DNA of 64,000 bases from Wenzhouxiangella sp042310355. Its GTDB lineage: Bacteria > Pseudomonadota > Gammaproteobacteria > Xanthomonadales > Wenzhouxiangellaceae. The stretch lies in the NCBI RefSeq assembly GCF_042310355.1, contig NZ_JBHJMR010000002.1, positions 372,001 through 436,000 of the forward strand, given 5' to 3'. Of this stretch, positions 36,730 through 46,280 are shown piece after piece (position 1 is the first letter of the stretch; every line of letters begins with the position of its first letter). The position numbers and the translations under genes are program-made. The notes beneath the pieces are model-generated. The model worked only from the letters and a program-made list of their open reading frames with translations. It did not search any database and was not told where the DNA came from.

Positions 36730-38028
36730 TCAAGCGGCGCGGGATTGCCGGCCGCGACCACGACCGCCGCTGCTGTTGCCGCGTGCGGATTTCTGCCCGC
36801 GCGGTCCGTTGCCGCCGCGATTGCCGTTGCCTCGGCCGCCGCCGCCATTACCGCGTCCGCGCCGTGCAGGCGTCTTGCCGGCTTCCCTGGACAGGGGCTC
36901 GGTCGGCTCGAAGCCGTCGACGCCGTAGGTGGGGATATCGGTCTTGACCAGCTTGCGGATGTCTTCGAACAGGCCATGCTCTGAACCGGCCACCAGTGAG
37001 ACGGCCAGGCCGTCGCGCCCGGCGCGTCCGGTGCGGCCGATACGATGGACGTAGTCTTCCGGCACGTTGGGAATGTCGTAGTTGACGACGTGCGGCAGCT
37101 GGTCGATGTCCAGGCCTCTGGCGGCGATGTCGGTGGCCACCAGTACGCGGATCTTGTTCTTCTTGAACTCGCTCAGCGCCTTGGTGCGCGCACCCTGGCT
37201 CTTGTTGCCGTGGATGGCCGCACTCGGCAGGCCGTCGGTTTCGAGCTGCTTGGCCAGGCGGTTGGCCCCATGCTTGGTGCGGGTAAACACCAGCACCTGC
37301 TGCCAGTTGTTGGAACCGATCAGGAACGAAAGCACTTCGCGCTTTTGCTTCTGGTCGACCCGGAAGGCCTGCTGGGCGATCGCTTCGACGGTCGAGTTCG
37401 GTGGGGCGGTCTCGACGCGCTCGGGATTCTTGAGGAAGTTGTGCGCCATCTGGGTGATCTCTTTCGAGAACGTGGCGGAAAATAGCAGGGTCTGACGCTG
37501 CTTCGGCAGGGCCTTGACGATGCGATCGATAGCAGGGCGGAAGCCCATGTCGAGCATGCGGTCGGCTTCGTCGAGCACCAGGAACTCGATCTTCGACAGA
37601 TCGACGGTGCCGCGCTGCATGTGATCGATCAGGCGCCCCGGCGTGGCGACGAGCACGTCGATGCCGCGCTGCAGCTTGGTGATCTGGGGATTGATGTTCA
37701 CGCCGCCGAAGATTTCCAGCGAACGAAGCTGGACATGGCGGCCGTAGGCGCGCAGGTTTTCATTCACCTGGGCAGCCAGTTCGCGCGTCGGCGCCAGGAT
37801 CAGCGCACGCGGCTGGCGCTGGTGGCCACCCCGTTCGCTGAGGCGATGCAACAGCGGCAGGGTAAACGCGGCGGTCTTGCCGGTGCCGGTCTGGGCGCTG
37901 GCCATGATGTCGCGGCCTTCGAGAATGACCGGAATGGCCTTGACCTGGACGGGCGTGGGCTGGGTATAGCCCTGTTCGCCGACAGCACGCAGCAATTCGG
38001 CCTTGAGGCCGAGGGAATCGAAATTCAT
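36730..38028 (-). CDS. rhlE: DEAD-box RNA helicase
   Basis: 432 aa. Helicase core with Q-motif, AQTGTGKT (45-52), PTRELA, DEAD (153-156), SAT and HRIGRTGRAG. The C-terminal 60 or so residues are Arg-, Gly- and Asn-rich with RGxG repeats, a low-complexity RNA-binding tail typical of RhlE. It likely remodels ribosomal or cold-shock RNA. The long 5' region before ATG 38028 holds no gene for about 300 bases and may contain a cold-shock leader. Confidence 0.9.
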   Translation of the reverse strand: MNFDSLGLKAELLRAVGEQGYTQPTPVQVKAIPVILEGRDIMASAQTGTGKTAAFTLPLLHRLSERGGHQRQPRALILAPTRELAAQVNENLRAYGRHVQLRSLEIFGGVNINPQITKLQRGIDVLVATPGRLIDHMQRGTVDLSKIEFLVLDEADRMLDMGFRPAIDRIVKALPKQRQTLLFSATFSKEITQMAHNFLKNPERVETAPPNSTVEAIAQQAFRVDQKQKREVLSFLIGSNNWQQVLVFTRTKHGANRLAKQLETDGLPSAAIHGNKSQGARTKALSEFKKNKIRVLVATDIAARGLDIDQLPHVVNYDIPNVPEDYVHRIGRTGRAGRDGLAVSLVAGSEHGLFEDIRKLVKTDIPTYGVDGFEPTEPLSREAGKTPARRGRGNGGGGRGNGNRGGNGPRGQKSARGNSSGGRGRGRQSRAA

Positions 38029-38375
38029 TGTATTTCCTTGTGTAAACCAAGGCGAAGAAAGGCCCGTCAGTCGGGCGAGCTACAAATCGGGGAGAGGCCT
38101 TGGTCTACATGCTATCCGCGAGAGGGCATCGGTTCATCCGCTGCAGGTAAGCGCAGCAGCCCAATGCGGGGCGAACAATAGCACAATTGCTCCGCTAAAG
38201 GGGGAAAAGACCGGAACTTGAATCGGCCGGTGTTGGGCGCTCCCCGCGGACTGCGGCTTGGCTAGGGGGCGTCCTTGTGCCCGGAAACCTCCAGGGCTTG
38301 ATTGTGCTGCTCTTGCTGGGCACCCATTGCGGATACACTGCTGAAATTCGAGCCGGGGTGCTTGAGGAGGTTCAT

Positions 38376-40346
38376 ATGACGGCACGAACCATTCTTGTAC
38401 TGATCGGATTCGTAGCGCTGACCAGTGCGGTGGCACAGGACAAGGTCCCGCGCTTCGAGTCTGCGGACTGTCATTTCGAAACCGAGGAGGCGCTGGAAGG
38501 CATCGACTGCGGCGAACTGGTGGTTTGGGAGAACCGGGAGCGTCACGAGGAAGGCACGCTGAGGCTCGCGGTGGCAATTCTACGAAGTACAGCCGACGAG
38601 CCTGAGCCTGATCCGTTGGTTTTTCTCTCCGGCGGCCCCGGCGGTCGTTCCGTGCATCACACGCCGAGACGGCTCGAGAGTGATTTCTGGAGTCGCCACC
38701 GGGAAGACCGCGATCTCGTTTTCTACGATCAACGCGGGACCGGTTACTCCCAGCCTGATTTCTGCGAAGAGCTGGATCAGGTTCTCTATACGACGAGGTT
38801 TCTCGGGCTTCCGCCCGAAGAAGAACAGGCCCGCCGCGTTGAGGCCGTGCGGGACTGCCGAGAGGCGATGCTGGCGAAGGGAGTCGATTTCTCCGCCTAC
38901 AACAGCCAGACCAGCGCCCGTGACCTGGATGATCTTCGTCGAACGCTGGGCTACCAGCAGTGGAACCTGCTCGGAATCTCCTACGGTACGAGACTGGCGC
39001 TGACCGCGATGCGTGAGTCACCTTCAGGTATCAGAAGCGTGATACTGGACTCCACGTCTCCGCCCAACGCTCGAATATGGGTGGAGAGTCCGGGTATATT
39101 CCTCCAATTGATCGAGCGTGTGTTTGCGCAATGTGCGTCCGACGAGGCTTGCCGCGACGCCTTTCCCGAATTGGAATCAAAGTTCTACGCCTGGCTCGAT
39201 CGGCTGGAGCAGAATCCAGTCGAACTCAACATGCAGGACACGAACCGCTTCCCCGAGGGCCGGCTCGTGGTCGATCACTCGGTGGCCATATCGGGCGTTT
39301 TCCAGGGACTGTACAACCGGCAGTTTCCTTCGATTCTGCCACTTCTGGTCCACGAGGGAGGACCGGAAAACGAGCATGTATGGCGGGTTCTGGCCGACCG
39401 CTTGGTCCGGCCCCCTGAACAGATCAGTCGGGGTCTGAACCTGTCGGTGAACTGTTATGAGGTCGCCCCCTTCAATCCCCCGGAGTTGCTTGACGCAGCC
39501 CGACGGGAGCACCCGCGAATTGGTGAGGTCGTCGACGGGAGAAGCCGTCACGCCGAATGTGCAGCCTGGCATGACGAGCGGGCGGATTCCTCGTATTTTG
39601 AGCCGGTTCGAAGCGAACTGCCGACGCTGATTATCGGCGGCGAGTTCGATCCCGTCACGCCCCCCGAGTACGGTCGGCTTGTCGCCGAAACACTCCCCAA
39701 CAGCACTTTCGTCGAGGCCCCGGCCCATGGCCACGGTGTGACACCCCACACAGCCTGCACCCGTGATCTGGTGAGTGCGTTCCTGGAAGATCCCGACCGG
39801 GCACTGGATACGAGTTGCGTGTCGGAACTCCCGTCGCTTTCCTTCGTGACCAACGTCCATGTGAGCCGAGGTGTCTATCCGGTCGCACGAAGCATTCAGC
39901 AGGGTCCGGCCATTCCAGCACTTGCAGGCGCCGGGCTTATCGGACTTGTCCTTTTATCCGGCATTGTCGGCTGGCCGATCGGCGCAGCGTTCCGCCGATT
40001 TCGTGGTGTCAGCACTGTGCAGGAGCCCGGAATGCAGCGGATTGCGTGGCCGACCGCCGTTCTGGCCGCTTTCCTGGCGATGGGTTTTACCGCGGGACTC
40101 CTGTTCGCAATCCGGGATGCCGCCTCGATCAACCCGTTTCTACCCGCTTTCGGCGTGTCGGGCGACTTCGGGTGGATCTTTTACCTGCCATGGATGATCG
40201 CAGCATTGACCGCGGTGAGTGTCTTCGCCGCAATCCAATCCTGGAGACAGCATTGGTGTAACAGCAGGCATCGAATCCACTACAGCCTTTTAGTCGGCGC
40301 ATGCGTGGTGTTCCTGGGCGTCACGGCATCGCTGGGTCTGATTTAA
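38376..40346 (+). CDS. S33-type peptidase/hydrolase with C-terminal membrane domain
   Basis: 656 aa. A signal peptide (to about AVAQ) leads into an alpha/beta hydrolase of the tripeptidyl/prolyl aminopeptidase (TAP-like) group: LSGGPGG oxyanion region, GIS202YGTR elbow, GGEFDPVTPPEYG with the acid and APAHGHG with the His. Residues about 510-656 add four membrane helices, which is not usual for the family and would tether the enzyme on the periplasmic side. ATG 38376 follows GAGGAGG at 5 nt. It overlaps convergently with tpm by 4 bp. Confidence 0.82.
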   Translation: MTARTILVLIGFVALTSAVAQDKVPRFESADCHFETEEALEGIDCGELVVWENRERHEEGTLRLAVAILRSTADEPEPDPLVFLSGGPGGRSVHHTPRRLESDFWSRHREDRDLVFYDQRGTGYSQPDFCEELDQVLYTTRFLGLPPEEEQARRVEAVRDCREAMLAKGVDFSAYNSQTSARDLDDLRRTLGYQQWNLLGISYGTRLALTAMRESPSGIRSVILDSTSPPNARIWVESPGIFLQLIERVFAQCASDEACRDAFPELESKFYAWLDRLEQNPVELNMQDTNRFPEGRLVVDHSVAISGVFQGLYNRQFPSILPLLVHEGGPENEHVWRVLADRLVRPPEQISRGLNLSVNCYEVAPFNPPELLDAARREHPRIGEVVDGRSRHAECAAWHDERADSSYFEPVRSELPTLIIGGEFDPVTPPEYGRLVAETLPNSTFVEAPAHGHGVTPHTACTRDLVSAFLEDPDRALDTSCVSELPSLSFVTNVHVSRGVYPVARSIQQGPAIPALAGAGLIGLVLLSGIVGWPIGAAFRRFRGVSTVQEPGMQRIAWPTAVLAAFLAMGFTAGLLFAIRDAASINPFLPAFGVSGDFGWIFYLPWMIAALTAVSVFAAIQSWRQHWCNSRHRIHYSLLVGACVVFLGVTASLGLI

Positions 40347-40990
40347 TGATTCGGGCTGACCAACCACGCACATTCGTGCAGGACGGTCAGCCCGCGTTCG
40401 GCAAAGCCAGGGTGCACGGCGAGAACCTCGCGGCGTTCCAGCAGCTGGAATCGCAATCCGGCGTGGCTATGCAGCTCCTCCTCCGGGACGGCGAACGGTG
40501 GACCGCTCATTTGCTCCTGATCGTACTCGAAGGTCACCAGCAGGCCGCTGGCATCATTGCTCAGCAGTGATCGCAAATGGTCAAGATATCTCTGACGCAT
40601 TGCTTGGGGCAGCGCGATGAGGGCCGCCCGGTCGTAAAAGAGTTCGAAGGATTGGTCGGCAACGTAGTCGAAGAAATCACCCTCCACCAGCTCAATGCCA
40701 CCGGCACGCCGGTACACCAGGTCACCGGCGGACGCCCGCGTCGGTTGCCGGCCCCATTCGTCAAAGAATGCTTCGACGGCCTGCCTGCTGAGTTCGATGC
40801 CGGTTACTGCATGGCCCCGCTCGGCCAGCCAGCGCATGTCCAGGCTCTTGCCGCACAGCGGCACCAACACGCCTGTGCCGCGGCCTCCGGCTATGTCCTT
40901 CCAGTAGTCACTCAACGCCCAGTGAACGTCGGATCGGTGAAACCCGATCTCTCCGCGCTGCCAGCGCTCGTGCCAGAATTCGCTTTCCAT
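40343..40990 (-). CDS. tpm: Thiopurine S-methyltransferase
   Basis: 215 aa. The start ESEFWHERWQRGEIGFHRSDVH and the LVPLCGKSLDMRWLAERGHAVTGIELS core are diagnostic of bacterial TPMT. It methylates thiols, selenite or tellurite-derived species; in bacteria it is linked with metalloid tolerance. ATG 40990. No operon partner is evident. Confidence 0.9.
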   Translation of the reverse strand: MESEFWHERWQRGEIGFHRSDVHWALSDYWKDIAGGRGTGVLVPLCGKSLDMRWLAERGHAVTGIELSRQAVEAFFDEWGRQPTRASAGDLVYRRAGGIELVEGDFFDYVADQSFELFYDRAALIALPQAMRQRYLDHLRSLLSNDASGLLVTFEYDQEQMSGPPFAVPEEELHSHAGLRFQLLERREVLAVHPGFAERGLTVLHECAWLVSPNH

Positions 40991-41043
40991 CGATTCTTGT
41001 CTCCTCGCAAAAGATAGCCGAGATGATCGCGGTCCGGGCTGAA

Positions 41044-44000
41044 CTACTGGTTGGTTGGCGCTTCCGGGCTGCCGACCAGGCGCTGCTTGAGCCAGCGCGC
41101 GCCGCGGCTGCCGACCAGGTACAGGCAGGGAATGACCGCCAGCGTGAGCAGCATGGCGCCGAGCAGACCGCCGATGACGGTCAGGGCCAGCGGCTGCATG
41201 ATCTCGGCGCCTTCGCCCAGCCCGGCGGCCAGCGGCACCATGCCGACCACGGTGGTCAAGGTGGTCATCAGGATGGGGCGCAGGCGAATGCCGCCGGCGC
41301 TAATGATCGCCGCTTCGATGCTTTCGGCGCCCCGTTCGCGTTCGCGCTCGATGTACTCGACCAGCAGGATGGCATTGTTGACCACAATGCCGATGAGCAG
41401 CACCACGCCGATCATTACCGGGGCCGAGATGGGCGTTGACGTCAGCCACAGCATGGCGACCACGCCGATCAGCGACAGCGGTGCGGCGGCCAGGATGACC
41501 AGGGGATTGGTCAGACGCTCGTACTGCACGGCCAGCACCACGAAGACCAGGAACAGCGCCAGGGCGATGACGCTGGTCAGCTCGCGGTTGGTTTCCTGGA
41601 TGGTTTCCCACTGCCCGCCGTAGATCAAGCTGTAGCGCTCGGGCAGCTCGAAACCACGCAGCCTATCCTCGACCTCGCGCATGATCGTGCCGACGTCGGA
41701 AACCTCGGTGTTGATGTCGCCGACCACGCGCTGAACCCGGCCCTGGTTCTCGCGCACGATATGCGAGGGCCCGGTACCCAGGTCGAAGCGGGCGACGTCG
41801 CGCAGCAGGATCGGTTCGCCCTCGTCGTCGCGAAACAGCAGCATGTTGCCCAGCGTGTCCGCCGAGGCGGTCACCTCGCGCGGCAGCTTGACCCGCAGGT
41901 CGTACTGAACGCTGCCGTCGATGTACTCCGTCGGCACCGCGCCGTTGACGGCATCGCGCACGGCCTGACCGACTTCCGAGACGTTCAGGCCCAGGTCGGC
42001 GGCCCGTTCGCGATCCACGCGGATGCGCAGCAGCGGGCTGCGCGATTCGCGCCCGACCTCCACGCCCTCGAGGCCGGGAATGCCCTCGAGTTGATTGGCG
42101 ATATCGCGCGCAAGGGTCCGAAGTTCCTCGAGTTCCGGGCCGACCACGGTGATGGCCAGGTCATCGCCGGAGGTGGAAAACTGTAGCCCGCGGATCGACG
42201 GCGGCGATGCGCTGATGAAAGCGCCGGGGATCTCGAGCGCGTCGAGACGTTCCTGGGCCTCGGCGACCCACCGCCCGGCGCTCATGTCGGGCCGTTCGCC
42301 GGCCGGGACGAGCTGCACGCGCATGCGCGAGGTGCCGGGGCGCTCGTTGATGCTGCCGCCGCCGAGGTGCCCCCCGACCAGGTTGAAGCGGGTCTCGACG
42401 TGCGGCATCCGCTCGATCACCGCCTCGACCTCGCGGGTGACGCGGTCGACCTCGGCCGGCGGCGTGCCGGCGGGCAGGCGGATATAGACCGAGGTGCCGC
42501 CGTCGTCGACCTGGGGCAGGAATTCGTTTCCCAGGCCGCTGGCGATGTGCAGCGCGCCGGCGACGGCGGCGGCCGTGGCGGCCAGCACGAGCCAGCGCCA
42601 GCGAAGGATGTGCGCGAGCAGGCTCCGGTAGCCGCCGCGCAGGCGCTCGACCAGGTGATTGAATCCGCGCTGCAGGCGGCTGCGATCGAAGCCGCTGCGA
42701 TAGCGCACCTTTGACAGCAGGGCGGCGAGCATCGGAATCAGGGTCAGCGCTGCCGCCAGGGTGGCCAGTATGGCGAAGGAAATGGTCAGGATCAGGTCGG
42801 TGAAGATCAGCGACGCCATGCCCGAGACCAGCAGGAAGGGCAGGACCGCGGCCAGGTTGGTCAGCGTGCCGGCGGTAATGGCGCTGCGCACCTCGGCCGC
42901 GCCGGCCATGGCAGCCTCGTCGGGGGGGCGACCGAGTTCCTCGCGATGGCGGTAGATGTTTTCGAGCATCACGATGCCGTTGTCGAGCAACAGCCCCACG
43001 CCCAGTGCCAGGCCGCCCAGGCTGATGATATTGAGCGTGAGCTCGCCGATGCCCATCAGCGCGAAGGTGGCCATGATGGCAATGGGAATCGACACCCCGA
43101 CGACCAGGGCCTTTCGCAGGCTGCCCAGGAACAGGAGCACCAGCAGCATGGCCAGCAGGCCGCCGAGCAGGGCCGCACCGGCCACGCTGGCGATCGCGCC
43201 GCGGATGAAGTAGGCGGTATCGCCGATCGCCTGGTAGCGGATGTCCTCGGGCAGGAAGCCGCTTCGCTCGAGCCGGGCCATGGCGTCCTGCACCGCCTCG
43301 ACCACCTCGACAGTGTTGGCTTCCGGCAGCTTGAACACCGACACCTGCGAGGCGGGCACGCCGTCGAGACGCACGAACAGGCGCTGCTCGGCGTGGCCGT
43401 CGCGCACCTCGGCGACTTCCTCGAGCCGAATTCGCCGGTCGGCCCGTCCGGGCAGGGGGATGAGTACGTTGGCGATGTCCTCGGCCGAAGTGAAGCGGCC
43501 GTCGGTCTTGGCCATCACGTCGAAAGACTCCGACGTCAGCCAGCCCGAAGCGATGTCGACGTTCTCCGAACCGATCACCTCGATCAGGTCCTGCATGGTC
43601 AGCCTGTAGGATCGCAGCCGCTGCTGGTCGACGATGACCTGCATCTCTCGCACCAGGCCGCCGGCGGTTTCCACGCCCGAGACCCCGGCTATGGCGACCA
43701 GCTGCGGGGCGAGCTGATGCTCGACCCAGTCGGCCACTTCGACCTCCGAGCGGATGGTCGAGCTGAAACCCGCCTGCCAGACCGGATCCTGCGCGGGGTC
43801 GAACTTGTACAGGCGCGGCGGCTCGATGTCCTCGGGCATTTGCGTCCTGGCCAGCTCCAGGTAGCGCGAGGCATCCTGCAGGGCCAGGTCGAGGTTGGTG
43901 CCGTACTCGAAGTGCAGGTTGACGTTGGTGCGGCCTTCCGAGGCCCGGCTGTCGATCTTGACCAGGTTCTCGGTGGCGGCCAGGTTGCGCTCGAGCACCC

Positions 44001-44217
44001 GCGTGATCTGTTCTTCCATCACCTCCGGCGCCGTGCCCGGGTAGTTGACGGTCACCCGGATCTGCGGCGGCACCACGTTGGGCAGCAGATCGATGGGCAG
44101 GCGCTCGACGAAGAACAGGCCGAGCACGAACACCACCGATGCCATCGCCAGCGTCCCGACGGGACGGCGGATGGCTGCACTGGTGATGCCGCCCGGCGCC
44201 TCGGCGCTTTGTTTCAT
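41044..44217 (-). CDS. RND-type multidrug efflux permease (HAE1 family)
   Basis: 1057 aa with the twelve-helix and two large periplasmic loop layout of AcrB-like pumps. GVGLLLDNGIVMLENI carries the TM4 Asp used for proton relay; the second half has GIVVNNAILLVEYIERER. The substrate is not predictable. The N-terminus (IRRPVGTLAMASV) is typical. It is co-transcribed with the adaptor gene upstream by an ATGA overlap (44214-44217). No outer-membrane channel gene is present, so a TolC-like protein encoded elsewhere is presumed. Confidence 0.93.
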   Translation of the reverse strand: MKQSAEAPGGITSAAIRRPVGTLAMASVVFVLGLFFVERLPIDLLPNVVPPQIRVTVNYPGTAPEVMEEQITRVLERNLAATENLVKIDSRASEGRTNVNLHFEYGTNLDLALQDASRYLELARTQMPEDIEPPRLYKFDPAQDPVWQAGFSSTIRSEVEVADWVEHQLAPQLVAIAGVSGVETAGGLVREMQVIVDQQRLRSYRLTMQDLIEVIGSENVDIASGWLTSESFDVMAKTDGRFTSAEDIANVLIPLPGRADRRIRLEEVAEVRDGHAEQRLFVRLDGVPASQVSVFKLPEANTVEVVEAVQDAMARLERSGFLPEDIRYQAIGDTAYFIRGAIASVAGAALLGGLLAMLLVLLFLGSLRKALVVGVSIPIAIMATFALMGIGELTLNIISLGGLALGVGLLLDNGIVMLENIYRHREELGRPPDEAAMAGAAEVRSAITAGTLTNLAAVLPFLLVSGMASLIFTDLILTISFAILATLAAALTLIPMLAALLSKVRYRSGFDRSRLQRGFNHLVERLRGGYRSLLAHILRWRWLVLAATAAAVAGALHIASGLGNEFLPQVDDGGTSVYIRLPAGTPPAEVDRVTREVEAVIERMPHVETRFNLVGGHLGGGSINERPGTSRMRVQLVPAGERPDMSAGRWVAEAQERLDALEIPGAFISASPPSIRGLQFSTSGDDLAITVVGPELEELRTLARDIANQLEGIPGLEGVEVGRESRSPLLRIRVDRERAADLGLNVSEVGQAVRDAVNGAVPTEYIDGSVQYDLRVKLPREVTASADTLGNMLLFRDDEGEPILLRDVARFDLGTGPSHIVRENQGRVQRVVGDINTEVSDVGTIMREVEDRLRGFELPERYSLIYGGQWETIQETNRELTSVIALALFLVFVVLAVQYERLTNPLVILAAAPLSLIGVVAMLWLTSTPISAPVMIGVVLLIGIVVNNAILLVEYIERERERGAESIEAAIISAGGIRLRPILMTTLTTVVGMVPLAAGLGEGAEIMQPLALTVIGGLLGAMLLTLAVIPCLYLVGSRGARWLKQRLVGSPEAPTNQ

Positions 44218-45329
44218 GGTTCGTCCCGGCGCTGCACGATCCGCACGCGCTGGCCGTCGCGCATGTCGATGGGATTGCTCGCCAGCACCGTCTCGCCCGG
44301 TTCGATTCCGCCGGCGATTTCGATCCAGCCGTCCTGGCTCAGGCCGGTAGCGACTTCCCGGTGGACCAGTCGGCCGTCCTCGATGACGTAAACATAGCGT
44401 CCGCCGCGTTCGTCGTCGCTGCCGACGATCGAGGCGGGCAGGGCCAGCACGTCGCGTTGGCGGTTGACCTCGAACTCGAGCCGAGCCAGGTAGCCGGGCC
44501 GAACGCCTCGCTCGGCGGCATCGCCGGGCAGGGCGACCTCCACGGTCACCAGGCGACTCTGCGGATCGGCGGCCGGAAAGATGCGCTGCAGACGGCCCTC
44601 GAAGGTCTCGCCGGGCAGGGCGTCGAGCCGCACGGGCAGGGTCCGGCCGGGCTCGAGCCGGGCCACGTCGAGCTCCGACAGGCCCGGCTCGATGACCAGT
44701 TGTTCGAGTACGGCCAGCTCAAACAGCGTGTCGCGGGCATCCACGGCTTCGCCGGGTTCGACCAGACGCTGCGTGACGACGGTATCGACCGGCGCGGTGA
44801 CGCGTCCGAAGTCGACGCGGGTCTGCCACAGGTCGCGCTCGCTCTCGGCGATACGCAGTTCGGCGCGGGCTCGCTGGTAGTCGGCCTGGCTGATGCTGTC
44901 GCGGTCGAGCAGCTCGCGCAAGCGCTCGTAATCCAGACGGGCGCGCTCGGCCTGGGCCTCGGCGCGACGCAGCTCGGCGCGCTGCTCGGACATGTCGAGT
45001 TCGGCCAGAACCTCGCCGGCCTCGACGGCATCGCCTTCCTCGACGTGAACGGCCAGCAGGGTGCCTTCGCTTCGGCTGGCCAGGCGAATGGTCTGCCGGG
45101 CCTCGACCGGGGCACCGACGCGAACGCGGCGCGAGAGATCGCGTTTGGTCAGGGTCATGGCGGCAACCGGCGTGCTGTTCTCGGATTCGTCCTGGCCCTG
45201 GGCCTGATCATCCCGCCCGCCGCAGCCGAAAATCAGGGCCGGTATTAGAAGGACTACGACGAACCGAAGATTGAACGGTCGAGGTATGTGGCTTGCGGGC
45301 GCTGACGTGGCTTGACTGTAGCAGGGCAT
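44214..45329 (-). CDS. RND periplasmic adaptor (membrane-fusion) lipoprotein
   Basis: 371 aa. A lipoprotein signal ends at the lipobox IFGC with basic and Ala/Pro-rich N-terminus; the mature part has a barrel-sandwich hybrid (GTLLAVHVEEGDAVEAGEVLAEL), a helical hairpin (EAQAERARLDYERLRELL...) and a beta-barrel of the HlyD/AcrA type. ATG 45329 is taken as the start; longer in-frame sequence upstream has no signal peptide and overlaps the divergent TonB-operon leader. Pairs with the RND permease. Confidence 0.88.
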   Translation of the reverse strand: MPCYSQATSAPASHIPRPFNLRFVVVLLIPALIFGCGGRDDQAQGQDESENSTPVAAMTLTKRDLSRRVRVGAPVEARQTIRLASRSEGTLLAVHVEEGDAVEAGEVLAELDMSEQRAELRRAEAQAERARLDYERLRELLDRDSISQADYQRARAELRIAESERDLWQTRVDFGRVTAPVDTVVTQRLVEPGEAVDARDTLFELAVLEQLVIEPGLSELDVARLEPGRTLPVRLDALPGETFEGRLQRIFPAADPQSRLVTVEVALPGDAAERGVRPGYLARLEFEVNRQRDVLALPASIVGSDDERGGRYVYVIEDGRLVHREVATGLSQDGWIEIAGGIEPGETVLASNPIDMRDGQRVRIVQRRDEP

Positions 45330-45441
45330 ATGTCCGTTCCGTGGCAGCGGGATGTCGGGACGATAACGAAATGACGGCCCGCAATGCAGGCGAAATCTTG
45401 CCGTCACATTCGCGTCACCGACCTGACATGAACGCTCGTTA

Positions 45442-45464
45442 TCTTTGGCGGCGTCAACCAAAGA
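45442..45464. promoter_or_regulatory. Inverted repeat upstream of the TonB operon
   Basis: TCTTTGG-N9-CCAAAGA perfect inverted repeat in the 162-bp region between the divergent RND adaptor and the DUF3450 gene, 28 nt before ATG 45492. It could be an operator or a leader hairpin; it does not look like a Fur box. Confidence 0.45.
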
Positions 45465-45491
45465 GTGGACAACCACCCGACTGGAGCGTTC

Positions 45492-46280
45492 ATGCAAAGG
45501 CGATTCTACCCGGCCGGCCTGGTGGCCGGTTTGCTTCTGTTGCCGATTCTGGCCGTCGGCCAGCCCGAGACCGACAACGACTCTCTCGAAGCACTGGCTG
45601 AAGAGCTGGTGCGCATTCGCGGCGAGGTTGAATCGCTGAATGCCGAGCTCAACCGCAAGCAGGACCGGCACCGCAACGAGATGAGCTCGCTGGCCGCCCA
45701 GAAGGGTGAGCTGGAAGCCACGTTGCGGCGCGAGCAATTGCGCGTGGACCAGCTCGAAGAAGATCTCGAGACCAACCGCGAGCGCGCCGAGCAAGCGGGC
45801 ATCGCCGGCGAATCGCTGGTGCCCGTTGCCGAAGAAGCGATCGCCTCCCTGCGGCGACACATCGAAACCTCCCTGCCGTTCAAGCCGCAGGAGCGTATGG
45901 ATGCGCTGGACGAAATTCAGACACAGCTCGAAACCGGTGCACTGGCGCCGCCACGGGCCGTCAATCGTCTCTGGGGCTTCTACGAGGACGAGCTACGGCT
46001 CACGCGGGAGAACGGGCTCTACAGCCAGGTCATCCGGCTCGAGGGTGAACAGGTTCTGGCCGACGTAGCGCGGCTCGGGACAGTCGCAATGTACTTCCAG
46101 ACCCGGGATGGCGAGTACGGCCAGGCCGAACGCAGTGGTGACGACTGGCGCTTCGTTCGCCTGGACGACCGCGCGGCCGTCCAGCGCATCGACAAGCTGT
46201 TCGAGTCGCTCAAGAAGCAGATCCGCACCGGCTACTTCGAACTGCCCAACGGCGCCATCCGGCTGGAGTCCGAACAATGA
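45492..46280 (+). CDS. DUF3450 periplasmic coiled-coil protein
   Basis: 262 aa. A signal peptide (to about AVGQ) is followed by a long coiled coil (residues about 30-110, ALAEELVRIRGEVESLNAEL onward) and a globular part with DDWRFVRLDD and an end RTGYFELPNGAIRLE. This matches DUF3450, which is found as first gene of TonB2-type operons in Vibrio and Shewanella. ATG 45492 is chosen over GTG 45465, which adds residues before the signal peptide. Overlaps the next gene in ATGA (46277-46280). Confidence 0.87.
   Translation: MQRRFYPAGLVAGLLLLPILAVGQPETDNDSLEALAEELVRIRGEVESLNAELNRKQDRHRNEMSSLAAQKGELEATLRREQLRVDQLEEDLETNRERAEQAGIAGESLVPVAEEAIASLRRHIETSLPFKPQERMDALDEIQTQLETGALAPPRAVNRLWGFYEDELRLTRENGLYSQVIRLEGEQVLADVARLGTVAMYFQTRDGEYGQAERSGDDWRFVRLDDRAAVQRIDKLFESLKKQIRTGYFELPNGAIRLESEQ

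Noticed and set aside
45465..45491. GTG 45465 as start of the DUF3450 gene
   Set aside because: Adds nine residues in front of a complete signal peptide and overlaps the end of the inverted repeat at 45442-45464.
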